Shown: one piece after another, positions 23,265 to 35,200 of the stretch | Layout: every line of letters begins with the position of its first letter | How positions within the stretch are numbered: position 1 is the stretch's first letter | Assembly (NCBI GenBank): GCA_022059125.1 | Contig: JAEUWY010000002.1 | Span: 2,914,001 to 2,978,000, forward strand | Direction: 5' to 3' | Length of the DNA stretch: 64,000 nucleotides | From: Corynespora cassiicola | Lineage: Eukaryota > Ascomycota > Dothideomycetes > Pleosporales > Corynesporascaceae | The notes under the pieces: model-generated | Told to the model about the DNA's origin: nothing | What the model saw: only the letters and a program-made list of their open reading frames with translations | The model's database searches: none | Position numbers and translations under genes: made by a program

Positions 23265-25059
23265 ATGGTGGACGGAAACCTCTTCATTCCGCTTTCCCCG
23301 CCCAGCTCGCCGCGTATGTCTGCGTACAGCACGACTGCAGACAACGAGTGGCAAACTTCAGACATCAAGGCACTGGACGCAACCTCTGCACACTCGGACG
23401 GCGACATGGCGCTGCTCCAGGCGGAGGTTCCGGGCCACAACTTTGACCTCAAGCGCCCGCTGCTGCGGACGCACAAGACCTTCCCCTACACCCTCGACAA
23501 CAAGCACATGTCTGGCAGCAGCCCCAACTCACCAGCACGAGAGCGCATCGGCATGAGCACCATTGACGAGGTCGATTCCAACGAGATGCCCACGGTGACT
23601 TTTGGCGGTTCGGCGCCCGCCAGCCCTGTGTCCAGGTTGACGCCGCCTTCGCCTCACAGTGGCAGCAACGGCGACAAGAACGACCTCCAAGGCGATGAGA
23701 TCATCCTCGACGACAAGGACGACCTCGGTGACGACTCTTCCAAGGAGGATGATGGAAAGCCCATTTCTGCCGCCGAACTGCGCGCCCAGAAACGCAAGAT
23801 GAAGCGCTTCAGGCTCACCCACAACCAAACCCGGTTCCTCATGAGCGAGTTCGCTCGTCAAGCACACCCAGATGCCGCGCACCGAGAGCGACTTGCCCGA
23901 GAGATTCCAGGGCTCAGCCCACGCCAGGTCCAAGTCTGGTTCCAAAACAGGTAGGCAGTGCAACGCACAGCTTTGGGCACCCATCAACTAACGCATCGAC
24001 AGGAGGGCGAAGCTGAAGCGCATGACTAGCGACGACCGGGACCGCATGATGAGGTCTAGGGCGCTCCCAGAGGACTTTGACATGGCTCAGGCGTTGCACT
24101 CGCCCTTCGGCAGCACTCACGGGCTCGGCACTCCATTGGCCTCGCCTGCATCATTCACCCCAGGCTTTCCGGAGAGTAACATGATGCGCCCCCTGAGTAT
24201 CGATACTCTGCGCCGCCCCATGGAATCTCATCTCTCGCCGACCGGCATTAGCCCTGCCTTTGGCGGCTTTACTTTTACACCACCGCAGTCTGCCACTGAC
24301 ACGCTCTCGCCAGTATCGACTCACGAGGGCTCGCCCTTTGGCTTCCCACCAGCGCCCCTCGACAACAGTCCAAGAACCTCCAACCCCTTTTCCATGTCAA
24401 TCACCGCATCGCCAGTGTACTCTTCGCACCACAACATCCCGCGCCTCTCCCTACATGCAGACCGCGTTGTCAGGTCCCGTGCAGAGTCCCTCCAATCTCC
24501 GCTACGCACGAGCATGAGCTACGGCAACGGTAGCGACAGTGCCCTGAGCGGGCCCAACGATTCCCCGAGCCACCTTGACGGATCCTCGATTAGCGACCGC
24601 AGTGGATCAAGGCCATACTCAAATTCCATGTCTTATGGGGGTTTGGGCTATTCGTGTAAGTTGTCTGTTTCCAGAGGATGCGTCTCACCACTAACAGGAA
24701 CAGACTCTCCCGTTCAAGGATTCCAGGCCTCGAGCGCGCAGAGGATGCGGTCTTTCTCGAGCAGCGTGCCGAGGCGTATCGAACTGAGCACGCACTATAC
24801 ACCAAGCCGCAGCACAACCACTCCTCAAACCGCTACATTCCCCACCTACACCAGCTCCCCGCTCGTGACACCTCAGAGCTTTGCCATGCCGCAGCTTAGC
24901 GCACCGCACCACTTGACGAGCTTCCCCAACTCGTATCTCCGGAACGACACTGCGCAGAGCGAGCAGTACTCGTCGTCGGGCACCGTCCTCGGCGAGGTCA
25001 TGGAAAACTCCAGCCAAGAGAACGACGACCAGAATGATTCCATCTCGCAACAGTACTAA
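23265..25059 (+). CDS. Homeodomain transcription factor, possibly Htf1/Hox2-like
   Basis: Nuclear DNA-binding regulator. Exons 23265-23950, 24003-24655 and 24704-25059 give 564 residues. The homeodomain occupies about residues 178-235: KRFRLTHNQTRFLMSEFARQ in helix 1 and the recognition helix with SPRQVQVWFQNRRAKLKRM. The first intron splits the first Arg codon of WFQNRR. An acidic stretch (ILDDKDDLGDDSSKEDD) precedes the homeodomain; the rest is Ser/Pro-rich, with Pro-directed SP/TP sites and repeated SPRTS/SPVSR motifs. The sequence reminds me of the fungal Htf1/MoHox2 group needed for conidiation, but that is memory, not a search. An ATG 168 bases upstream is in frame, but a likely intron at 23143-23201 would turn it into a short upstream reading frame, so MVDGN is preferred. 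Intron 2 (48 bases) is free of stops. Confidence 0.88.
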
Positions 25060-26327
25060 AACGTGGTTCCCTGGAGGCGTTCTCGACAATCAACCGGAGT
25101 TTGTTTTTTTGGTCCGGCAATGTATTTTGGTATAGGAAAAAGTTATAAGACAACGACTCACGAATGAACTACGTATGGACAATGAGACGTTCGACTTGGC
25201 TAGCACGGCGATGCTCGGAGAATCGACTGGATCTCATTTCCCAAGTTCCCGGTCTTGCCTGATATCACCCCTGGTGGCTGTTTCATACTTCGGCGTCAAC
25301 AGTTTCGGTACCCCGGGTGGGACCCAACCTTCCATGAATGTTCTTTTTTTTTTCTTCGTCTCCTCAGAATCGGAGTTTCATGCTTGCGTCTTGACAATGC
25401 GAGCGTTGCTCGCTCGAAACAAGATCGAATTTATTTTTGGACAGAGCTTCAGGCCAATGGCGCGCTTTTTGCTGGTATACCCTTCTTGTATCTACGTACC
25501 CCCTTCTTCCAGCCATCACGCTTTGCCATTTTTCTTCGATTCTCTCCGTGGTGGATCATGCAAGTTTTTTTTTTCACATGAAATTTTTCCATCTTCAGAA
25601 ACCAGGCGCTGTCATGCTGTTTTTTTGCTTCTCTGCTCCAAATTCGAATTGTTTTGCTACAAATTTCTTGACGAACAAACGTCCAAACGCCAAAGCCGGT
25701 GGTGGCGGCAAGCCACCCCTCACAGTAGAAACCCAGACACACATTTTGAGAAAGACCACCAAAAAAAAAACTCCTCATCCCAAAAAAGCCCCATGAATAC
25801 GAAATGACCGATATCCGCCTCGCCCGCTCGCACGAGGGAGGGCTGTGTTGCATGAGTCTGTGCCCACCTACCCTGTCCTGCCCTGCTACCCTGCCAATGC
25901 CATGCCACGCCCATGCCCTTCTCTTTGCTCGCCAGCAAAGAAACGACCAGCGTGTGCATACACACACCACAACCGCCCCGTGTATGCGGTCGCGGGCTCA
26001 ATCGGAACAGCGTGCATGGCGCGTAGGGCCCTTGGCATGTCCGAGCCATCCATAACTTTCCAGACCGACTGACTGACCGACCGACCCGACTAAACTGACT
26101 TGCGCAATGTCGACTGACTAGCCCGCCCGCCCGCAGCACACCACTTCTGCGGCGCCATTGATTCTGCCTGCCTGCCTACCTGCCAGCGAGCGAGCGGAAA
26201 ATAGGGTGTCCGCTCGGTACGTACCTTAATATATCCAGAGGGCCAGGGCCGGGGGTAGGGCCGGGGGGGTGGGGGGGGTAGGGCGCGCCCTGCTGGCGCC
26301 GGGCTAGCTGGTGTGGGCTGGTGTTCT

Positions 26328-26349
26328 ACTACCTACCTACCTACCTACC
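26328..26349. repeat. TACC tetranucleotide repeat
   Basis: Five to six copies of TACC/CTAC. Shorter copies of the same unit or its complement recur at about 26416-26426, 26453-26469, 26966-26972 and 27117-27131. Confidence 0.88.
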
Positions 26350-27026
26350 GCCCGCTTGCTGGTGGTACTAGCCTAGCTGGGGCAGCAGGACGGTGTGTAC
26401 CTAGTGTATCTACGCATGTAGGTAGGTGCGGATGCGATGGGATGGGTACATGGCTACCTACGTACCTACGCGGGTGCGCACGAGCGGCGAGCCGGTACAG
26501 AGCGCCGCACGGCGACATCGGAGGTATATGGTGTGCGGGCGCTACCACCTGCCCTGCCCTGCCGTGCCCTGGCCTGGCCTGGTCTGGCCTGGCTACGTGC
26601 TTGCTTGCTGCGCTACAGTGCCGGCGCGGAAGAGGAGGAGGAGAGAGAGAGAGAGAGGGAGGGGTGGGCAGTGCGCTTGCGCGTGTGCGCTGCGCTGCGC
26701 TGCGCTGCGTGGTGTAGGCTATTCAGACTCGAAAGAGCCGCAGGGTGTCCAAGCTTGGGCAAGCTTTGGAGGGAGGGGGGTGGTGCAGGTCTGGGCCGGG
26801 AATGAGGGTGGGTATGAGGCAAAAGGGAGTATCAGGGCGGGATGGGGGTGTATGTGGGTATCAGGTGATGGTGGACAGAGAGAGAGGGTCTGCTCATGTA
26901 CGTCCGTAGGGTGTTGGTGTTCAGACGTCCCGGACGGTGGGAGGCGGACGGACTTGGGGACATTGCTACCTACCCTTCCTGCGTACGTGCGTGCGCGTAC
27001 GTAGGCGCCGTACGCGTGGAAGAATG

Positions 27027-27050
<24 letters not shown>
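27027..27050. repeat. GGC trinucleotide repeat
   Basis: Eight GGC triplets followed by a run of GAC/GAT triplets in the gene-poor region upstream of eIF4G. Confidence 0.85.
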
Positions 27051-27058
<8 letters not shown>

Positions 27059-30000
27059 TGACAGCGACGACGGCGAGAGAATGCCATGTTCCAAGATGCC
27101 TTGTGCTGACTTGTCTATCTACCTACCTACACTACGTATGTTCCCCCCCTCCATCTCACCCCCCGCCTAGCCTCCAAGTTGCTGTGATCGGCAACAAAGA
27201 CACGAGATGGGCTTTGCCCACTCAGCAACGGCTGGTCCCTGAGACCCTTTGCTTGCTCGCCGCTCTCCCTTCCACCCCCGGCCCGCCTACTAAGAGACCC
27301 TCAGGTTCAACCCAAGAGCGCCTCCACCCATCTCCACAGCGCCACGACCGCCAGCCAACCGCCAGCCAAAAAGAAACAAGAAAAAAGGCGCCATGGGTGG
27401 AGGCGAAAAAAGAGACGGCCATAGAAACGGCCATAGAACCGACGATCCCACCCGTTCCCAATCTACGCTGTGCTCTGCTGCTGTTCGGTCGCTGGACCCA
27501 CACCACACAACCACGCTCCGCATGATCACATTCTCGCAATCTATGTCTTCCCCCTTCTCCACACTTACCCCAGACGCCTCCTTCCTCAGCCTTCGGCTTC
27601 GAATCTCAGGAACCGGATTCCGTGCAGGCTTCCATGGCTAAATTGGCGCCCTTGTGCCGAGACCTTGTCTTTGGTCGACCCCCAGATTTTGCGGGGGAAA
27701 GGATCGCGGGGGGGGGGATGCTGCTATAGGTTCAGGAGGGAGGGGGCGTCGAGAGTGACGATGGGCGTGTGGATGGACATTGGGGCGAGTATGCGGCTTG
27801 TTGCAGCATGCAGGTTGCATCAGAGAGAGGGAAAAAGGGCGCCATGGCCATGCTCGGGATGGCGTGCTTTGCTGGTTAAGGTGTGGATTTTAGGTTTATT
27901 AGAGTTATTGCGGTGCATAGATTAAAGGGCTGGGGAATGGGGGAGATGCGGGAGAGATTGATTGAGGCATTGATTGAGGCGCTGGCTGGGGTCGTGGAGC
28001 CGCGGGTGATTTTTTTGTAGATCTTAGGCTTAATGAGGGCTGGGCGTGGTTCCCCCACGAATTGGATGATAGCACGCCCTCTAGTTTCCAGAAGTTCGAG
28101 AAGCCGCTTCGAACTGGATGGGGGCCTGGTCGGAAGGGTGCGTGTGATCTGATAAACTGGGGGTTAGCTCTGGTCTCGTCGTCGTGAGCGGTGAGAATGT
28201 CCTGCGTTGTGCTGCCTTAGTCTACGCGACCATGCCATTTTCCACATGGAAATTATAGCCTGGGGAAGTTATGTAAGGTGGCCGGGGTAAAATGGGACAA
28301 TGCCAACCGACTGGCCCGCTCGGAGCACGTAGGCCCAGGTCGGACGGGAGCTGGACTTCGTATATCGGCTCACGTCTCCGAGGCTCCTTGGTCCGCAGCC
28401 ATATCATGTGGAGTGCATGGCGCCGCTTTTGGTCTCGCCCACCCACGGCGCCTTCGCATCACTGGCGCTACCCGGAATCCCAGGGAACGACGGGCTGACG
28501 CAAAACGGAAAATGTCCGTGTCGTGCAGGTACAAGCCAGGCAGGCTGTCGCGGCGGCGCTTTGGTTGTTCAAGGCCGGCCGGCGCGCCGTTCCTGATCCT
28601 GTCATCTCAGAGGGTAGTATCCACTTCGTCACGTTGGCACCTGCATGGATGGAATGGGTGTTCGGTCGAGACGGATGGGCCCGCGCCGAACGCAAAGGCG
28701 AACGTGTCACGGACTTGGGCTTCATGGCGGGCGTCAGGAGGAGTGACATGAGGATCTGTGGGGTCCAAACGACGTGCCTGGCGCGTGTTGTGGTCTCCGA
28801 GTGTGGGTGAGACGATCCTCGAGGGTCATTGGTGCACCAATTGTGCTGCCGGCGGCGGAGAGGTTTGGCATGGTTTGGTTTCCCCATTGGGAACGGAGGT
28901 GAGGATGTGCCATGTGGCGATTGGTGGATTTGTGGGAGGGCGCCAAGCCAGTGGCCGGGGAAATCACGTGGCGACATTTTCCTCCCACCTCCAGGGCTCC
29001 CGCTCACATGTCAGCTCGGCCGTGACACGTACGTCTCTGAACGGTGATGAGAATGACGATGCAGGAGCATATACAGGCAGAAGCGAAAGAACACAACAGA
29101 GCAGGATCGCCAAACGGTCATCCGTCGTCTTGGGAGCGAGCGCAGCGTTACTTATCATGACCACAACGGCGCGGTGCGCGCCTGTGCGAGCGGGCGTGTA
29201 TGCAGAGCAGCCCTATGACGGAGCCCGACAGCACGAGCAGATGAGCAGGGCGGTGCTTCTCGGTTGATGCGATGTTGGATTTGACTTTGACCTGCCTTTT
29301 CCCTTCTCGACGGCCCCGTATCGCTGGCCGATAGAGGATCAAAAGGGTGCGCGAGGCGCTTTTAGTGTCCGACCTCTCCATGCAAGTGGTGCAGGCTGCA
29401 GGCAGGTTGATTCCCGAGCCCATTCTCGAAAGGAGCTGGCGGATCGTCATTGTTTCTTGCTCCTTCTGAAGGCTGTGGCCGGTGGCTTCGTGTGACAGCG
29501 GCAGTCCATGATGGCATTTGGAGGGCAAGGCCCGGAGATTCGAGGAGGCGATGCATGCCCTCAGGCGACCTCGTGGTGGTCTCGCTGCGCTAACGACGGT
29601 GGTCGGCGACGCGACCGACAGCAGGCCGGCTCTAACCTTCCAGTCCCTCGGTCGAGTCTTTTCCAGTTTTGCAAGTCGTCCGTCGCGTAAATAGTCGGCG
29701 GTGGCTTGGTGGTGCCGGCCGCGGGAAGGGAAGCATTGTGCGAGTGACCATGTCGCTTGGATGCTGGCGAGGGAAGGAAAAGCGGCGAGCCAAAGGCAGC
29801 GCGCAGCCCACCCATTGCAGTCGGGCTCGCGGTCACCGTCACGGTCCTGGGCGACGAGCGTGCAAGCCTGCCCTGGCTCGGATTCGGATGCAGAAGAGAG
29901 GTCTGACTCGGTGCCCTGCAAGCCGTGGACACGGTCGACGCGGTCGACGCGGAGGGTTGGAATCACACGGAGTCGTGCGCGGGCAGCGGGCAGCTGGCAG

Positions 30001-30343
30001 CTGTTCCGTACCTGGCGGTTCGCTGCATTCCACTACGGCCTGGTTTCGCGACATGTTTTGGAGTCACGTCTCCAGGGCTGGGTGGGCGTGGGCGTGGGCT
30101 GTGTCCCAGCATGAACCCAGAGCGAGGCCAATGGCAGAGGCGAGAGATGATTACACTACGGCTGCGGAAGCGGCTGTGTGAACCAACCGTCGTGGCATTG
30201 CTTTGCGGGTGGAAGCCGTTGTGGAACAGCTTGGAACCACTGGAACCGCTAGAGGTGAGTCATGGAAGGCTTGCTGACGGACGTTGAGATGGTACGTTGA
30301 GATGAGAGGGAGAGGGAGGGCGTGGCAAAGGGGCGACTGGTTG

Positions 30344-30374
30344 GCTGCTGCCAGCTGCTGCCAGCTGCTGCCAG
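30344..30374. repeat. Three tandem copies of a GCTGCTGCCA decamer
   Basis: Three exact ten-base units in a row in noncoding sequence, about 170 bases left of a second, unrelated three-copy decamer array. Confidence 0.85.
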
Positions 30375-30540
30375 GCTAGCGGACAAACAGAGGCCTGGAG
30401 CCACAGCATGGTCCGGTTCAGTCATTGCACATGCACACAGGAACGAGCTCGACGACGACGTGTGCGTTTGATGCTGCCGTGGCGACTCGTGTGAATGAAA
30501 CGGATTCTCATGGAACGTCTGTCGGTCAGGTATATGGTGT

Positions 30541-30570
30541 CTGGCACGGTCTGGCACGGTCTGGCACGGC
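30541..30570. repeat. Three tandem copies of a CTGGCACGGT decamer
   Basis: Three ten-base units in a row; only the last base of the third copy differs. Confidence 0.85.
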
Positions 30571-32215
30571 GACCCGGTGGCTGGTGCCTTATTGGATCGG
30601 TGATAAGACGGCCGAGCATCTCTGCACTGTTCAGCCTCGTCCCCAGTCACGCCACAGTAGGGAGCAGACGGGAGCAGAGCCCAGAAGCCATTAGGAACCC
30701 GCAATTCATACCGGTAGGGCGAGTAACCTGTGGCAACGGCAGATGTGCTTATCGATAAGGCGGAATAGGGGAAATCGTAGCTAAGCGAGTAATGATTGGC
30801 CGGGACGAGTCGGGGACGCGGAGTCGAGATGAATGGCTCACATTGACCTCATCATGCATGCCCGCCGCCGCAACGTCAACTTTTTTTTCGAGTCTCGTCG
30901 AAAAGGCGGAAAAGGAGGGGCTCAAAGGGCGGGCAGCCGCTGTGGGAGGAGGGGGGCCGCCGCCTGGACCCAGGGCGAAGAGCGGCCAAAGGGGGCTTTG
31001 TCTTGTTTTTTTTCTCGTGCATCCTGCGTGCGGACGGCCCGACAGCTTGCGACTGTTGGGAGATGGCCGCGACGTGAGCGAGCGCAGCAGAGGCGGTATA
31101 TGTGTTTGAGACGAGATGCTCCCTCCCCACGGGCAGCAGGAGGCACATGCTATCGGACTGGCCCACGGCGGCAGAGGCTTCGGGGTCCATGGCGGCGTCT
31201 GCCTGCGGCATGGCTGCTGAGGCAGCATGGGACGGTCGCCGTAGATATCAGATAATGTACATGTACGCACACACACACAGGCTGCGCACGGCCGCCCCGT
31301 GCTTCTATTTCCTGCGCCGTCAGACGCGCGACGGGGCGGGCAGGGCAAGGCAGCGATGGGCAGGCACGGGCAGCAGCTGGAGGGCGGCGGGGGCGGGCGG
31401 GCAGGAATTCGCTCACGATGGATTGTTGAGTGTGTGCGCTGTGTGCGCGCGGGTGGGGAGTGTCTGCTGCTAGTGTGTAGTGTGTGTGGGCGCCAGCGGT
31501 ACAGGCGACGGCCGCACATGCTGGAGGCTCTCGCCACGCACTCGGCCGGACGGGCTGCCTCGAGGGTGCGATGGGCGTGACGGGCTCGAGGGCTCGAGAG
31601 CTTGCGGCGCTGGGCAGGCAGACGGGCACCGGCAGGCCAGGGCGCAGAGGGCCCTCCGCGACAACACACCGGGGCTGCGAGGGCGTGTTGGGCAGGCGGC
31701 ACCCCTAAGTCTGGTGGTGGAGGTGGTGCTCGCCAGGATCAAACCATCCTGGCTAGCCGAGCACGCCCAGCGAGAAAAAAGGTTCAACCTCTTGCGCCTC
31801 ACTCCCTCCTCCACGACACTTCTTCATCACGAAGACACCCATAACCCATCCCGCAGCGGCCTCAGTGAGAATTCACACGAGCCGCTTGCCGATTTCGACG
31901 ACTGCAGTCTCGAAATCCACTGTCCCCGAGGCACCTGTCGAGACTCTTTTTGCTCCCGCAGCAAAGGCATCCGACAGCCCCAGAAGAAAGTCGCCCTTTG
32001 CCGGAGCCGACTTGTCTTTCCTCGCCGCCAGACGATCCCCCGTCTGCCGCCCCCGGAGCTGCCTTGACCAGCAGCCTCTGCCCTCCCCCTCCGTCTAATT
32101 CACGACAACCCTCGACCCTCGCGGATCTGAGATTCAGCGACGGCACCCGCTGCACAGCGACCGCGACCCTCTCACGAACGCCCTCCCCCCGGACGATCCC
32201 TCCCCCCGGTTTCTA

Positions 32216-35200
32216 ATGAGTGCGTCTATCTCGACCGCGCAGAACCCACCGATTGCCGCCTCCCAGACCGCTGCCGCCGCGAACTCGTCCTCGACAGGAT
32301 CGTCCGCCAACGTGGCCGCTGGACCGGCTCAGCCCACTGCCCGCAGCTCATACGCCAACGCGACCAAGAAGACTTCTTCTCCTCCGATCGCGTCTAGCGC
32401 AGCGCCGCCCGTGGCAGTGGGAGGCCCGCAGAACGCGCAGCATGGAAAGAGCGCTTCGGTTTCGCCGGTGAATGGCAGCAACCCCATCAAGCCCGCCGTC
32501 CCGACCATGGCGCCCACCATTGTGAACTCGTCGAGCGCCAACGGCACCCCTTCGCAGGGCGACCACAGCCGCAAGTCGTCCATGTCCATCAGCGCCGCAG
32601 GCACCAGCGGATACATCCCCAACGGTGGCCCCGTGGCCAGCAGCCGCGCTCCCTCGAATCTCACCTTCGGGTCCATTGCCGGCTCGCCAGCCCCCGCGCA
32701 CGCGGTGCCGCATCAACCCCAGGGCGCGACGCTGAATCCGCAGGCTGCCAACCCCCGCGTTGCCTCGCCCGCCCATTCACCGTCCCCCATCCCCACGCCC
32801 ATTTCGAGCGGCGGGAAACCAGACACGCTGCCAACGCGCCCTGGCCTGCCCGTCTTTGGTGGGGGCAGCGATAGCGCTGAACCGAACGTGAGTTTCACCC
32901 ACACCCGCCCCAACAGTTGGGCTAAAATTGCCCAAACTTTTTTTTTCGCTAACACACTACAAAATAGGCCCGCCCCATCTCGATGCCTCCACAACCAAAC
33001 TCGCTCCCCCAGGCCCAGCACCTGCGCCGCGAGTCGTCCCAGTCCGCACACAGCGATCGTCCATCGTTCCCTGCAAACGCAGGTCGTGGCCGAGGCAACT
33101 TCGCCCCTCCAAACTACACACCGCAGATGGGCCACCCCTCCCCGCAGCCCGGTTTCCGCCCTCTGCCCAACCAGGCTCGTGGTCCCAACATGGCTGCACC
33201 CTTCCAGCCCGCTGGCCCGATGCCCCATTCGCCCTACCGCCAGAACCGCAGTCCTGCCATCACGCCGGCTACGATGCATCACCAAGCCCACCTCGCCAAC
33301 CCGCAGACGATGCCGTACTACCCCAACCAGCCTTATATGCAGCAAGTTCGTACTCCCCATCTCCTTTTCCCAGATTCTCCTAGCCCTTTGATGGGCGATG
33401 CCCCGCCTGCGACTGTGTCCTCCAGCTCTCTGTTTGTCCATCATCTAACCGAGTCTTTCCAGCCCGGCATGTACGGTATGCCGCAGCAGAGCGAAATGTA
33501 CAATCCGTACTATGCACAGCCCTACAACGGCATGCAGCAGTCGATACACTATCCGGGCGCTGTCCCCGCCAGTCCCGGCCGGGGCCACAGCTTCCCCCAG
33601 CAGATGCATGGCCAGTATCCCATGCCATATGGCCAGCCTCAGGCGCAAGGCATGTCTCGTACGCCATCCAACATCTCTGAGCGCCCACCCTCGGCTGTTG
33701 CTGCACCCTCGACTCCTGCAATGACCAACGTCAACCACGTCTCGCACACGCACACTCCCAGCGCGACGTCGGCCAGCCCAGCGCCTGCCTCTTCCACATT
33801 CACCGTCCCCAAGAAGAGCAAGGCCATCGTCATTAAGAACGCCGAGGGTGAGGTCGTCAACTTTGACAAGAAATCTTCTTCCCCCGCTCCTCCAGCTCAG
33901 CCCCGCTCTCCCGCCATTGTCTCCACCCCTACTCCTCCTCCCCGCGCCCCGAGCGTGGCCGAGTCTGCCCACAGCCGCACCGAGAGTGTGGCTGCAAAGA
34001 CCGACAAGGAGAAGCAAGCCGAGTTTGTCAAGCAGTTCCAAGAGAACCTCAAGCTCGAACAGGAGAAGGAGAAGGCGGAGAAGCAGGCTGCCTTGGACAA
34101 GGAGGCCGAGGCAAAGGCCGAGGCCGAAGCCAAGGCTCAGAAAGAAAAGGAAGAGGCCGAAGCAAAGGCCGCCAAGGAAAAGGAAGAGGCTGAGCGTGCC
34201 GCCAAAGAAAAGGCTGAAGCCGAGGCCGCGGAGAAGGCCAAGGCAGAGGAAGAGGAGAAGAAGCGCCTCGCCGACGAAGAGATGGAGCGCATGATTGCCG
34301 AGATGGAGGCCCAGGAGAAGGAAGAAGAGGAGCGCGAGCGCAAATTCCAAGAAGAGAAGAAGAAGCGCCAGGAAGAAGAGAAGGCCAATGAGGCCGACCG
34401 CATCAAGGCGCAAGAAGAGAAGCTCCGCCAGCAGGAGCGTGAGGCCGAAGCGGCCGAAAAGGCTCGCGAGCAAGAGACTCCCGAGCAAAAGGCTGAGCGC
34501 GAGGCCTTGTTCGCCTCTCTGAAGAAGAACACCCAGTTCGGTCCCGCCGCCACGGGTGCATCGAGTGCCAGCGGTGCCTCGACTCCTGCCGAGTCTGCTC
34601 CTGCATCGAAGCCCCCGACCAGCGCCAAGCCTAAGCCTGCTGCGTTGAAGCTCGATACTGTCAAGCAGGTCGAACCTGGTGAGTCGTCACATGCCCGCGG
34701 GCTGATGCAACAAGGACTGACCCATGACGCAGCCCAACCCACTGCCGGTATGATGGCCCTGAAGAGCGCCCGCATGCTCAAGGTCCGCGAGGAGATCATG
34801 TACCCCCAGGGCATCGCTTCCCCCAACCCTGCCCTCAACATTGGCAGCAAGGCCAAGGGTCGCCAGTACGACAAGGACTTCTTGCTCCAGTTCCAGGATG
34901 TCTTCAAGGAGAAGCCTTCCCAGGACTGGGACCTGAGGCTCAAGGAGACTGTTGGCGATTCGTCCGACTCTGCTCGCCCCCACTCTGCCCGTCCTCAGAC
35001 CGGCATGGGTGGCCGCCAGCCGTCGCGTGGCGCTGGCATGGGCGCCCCCACCGCCATGGGTAGCTTTGGCCAGGGCAGCTTCAGCGGCGGCAGGACTCTG
35101 CCTCCGGGCACGACTTCTGAGCAGCGCTTCCAGAATGCCAGCAGCCGCGGTGGTGCTCCCTTCAACAACCCCATTGCTCCTCTGATTGGAGGCAACCGCT

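Larger units (their letters stand above)
25060..32215. other. Seven-kilobase gene-poor region between the homeodomain gene and eIF4G
   Basis: I find no gene with recognisable features on either strand. The left part (25060-25800) is T-rich and probably 3' UTR. From 25800 to 27200 it is full of tandem tracts: TACC at 26328-26349, GA at 26632-26657, TGCGC at 26686-26709, GGC at 27027-27050, TACC again at 27117-27131. Two ten-base tandems sit at 30344-30374 and 30541-30570, and a CA run at 31268-31280. The last 600 bases are pyrimidine-rich and likely contain the eIF4G leader. Open frames of 270-320 codons at 29148-29966 and 30749-31702 (minus) look like chance frames in GC-rich DNA. Confidence 0.6.

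Noticed and set aside
29148..29966. 272-codon minus-strand frame in the gene-poor region
   Set aside because: No motif, no plausible introns, overlapping long frames on the other strand, and composition as expected of GC-rich DNA.
30749..31702. 317-codon minus-strand frame, Arg/Pro/Ser-rich
   Set aside because: Low-complexity translation of GC-rich repeats with a CA run inside; no family features.
33445..34488. 347-codon minus-strand frame rich in Leu/Phe that looks like membrane segments
   Set aside because: It is the reverse of the Glu/Lys/Ala codons of the eIF4G coiled coil, which read as Leu/Phe/Ser on the other strand.
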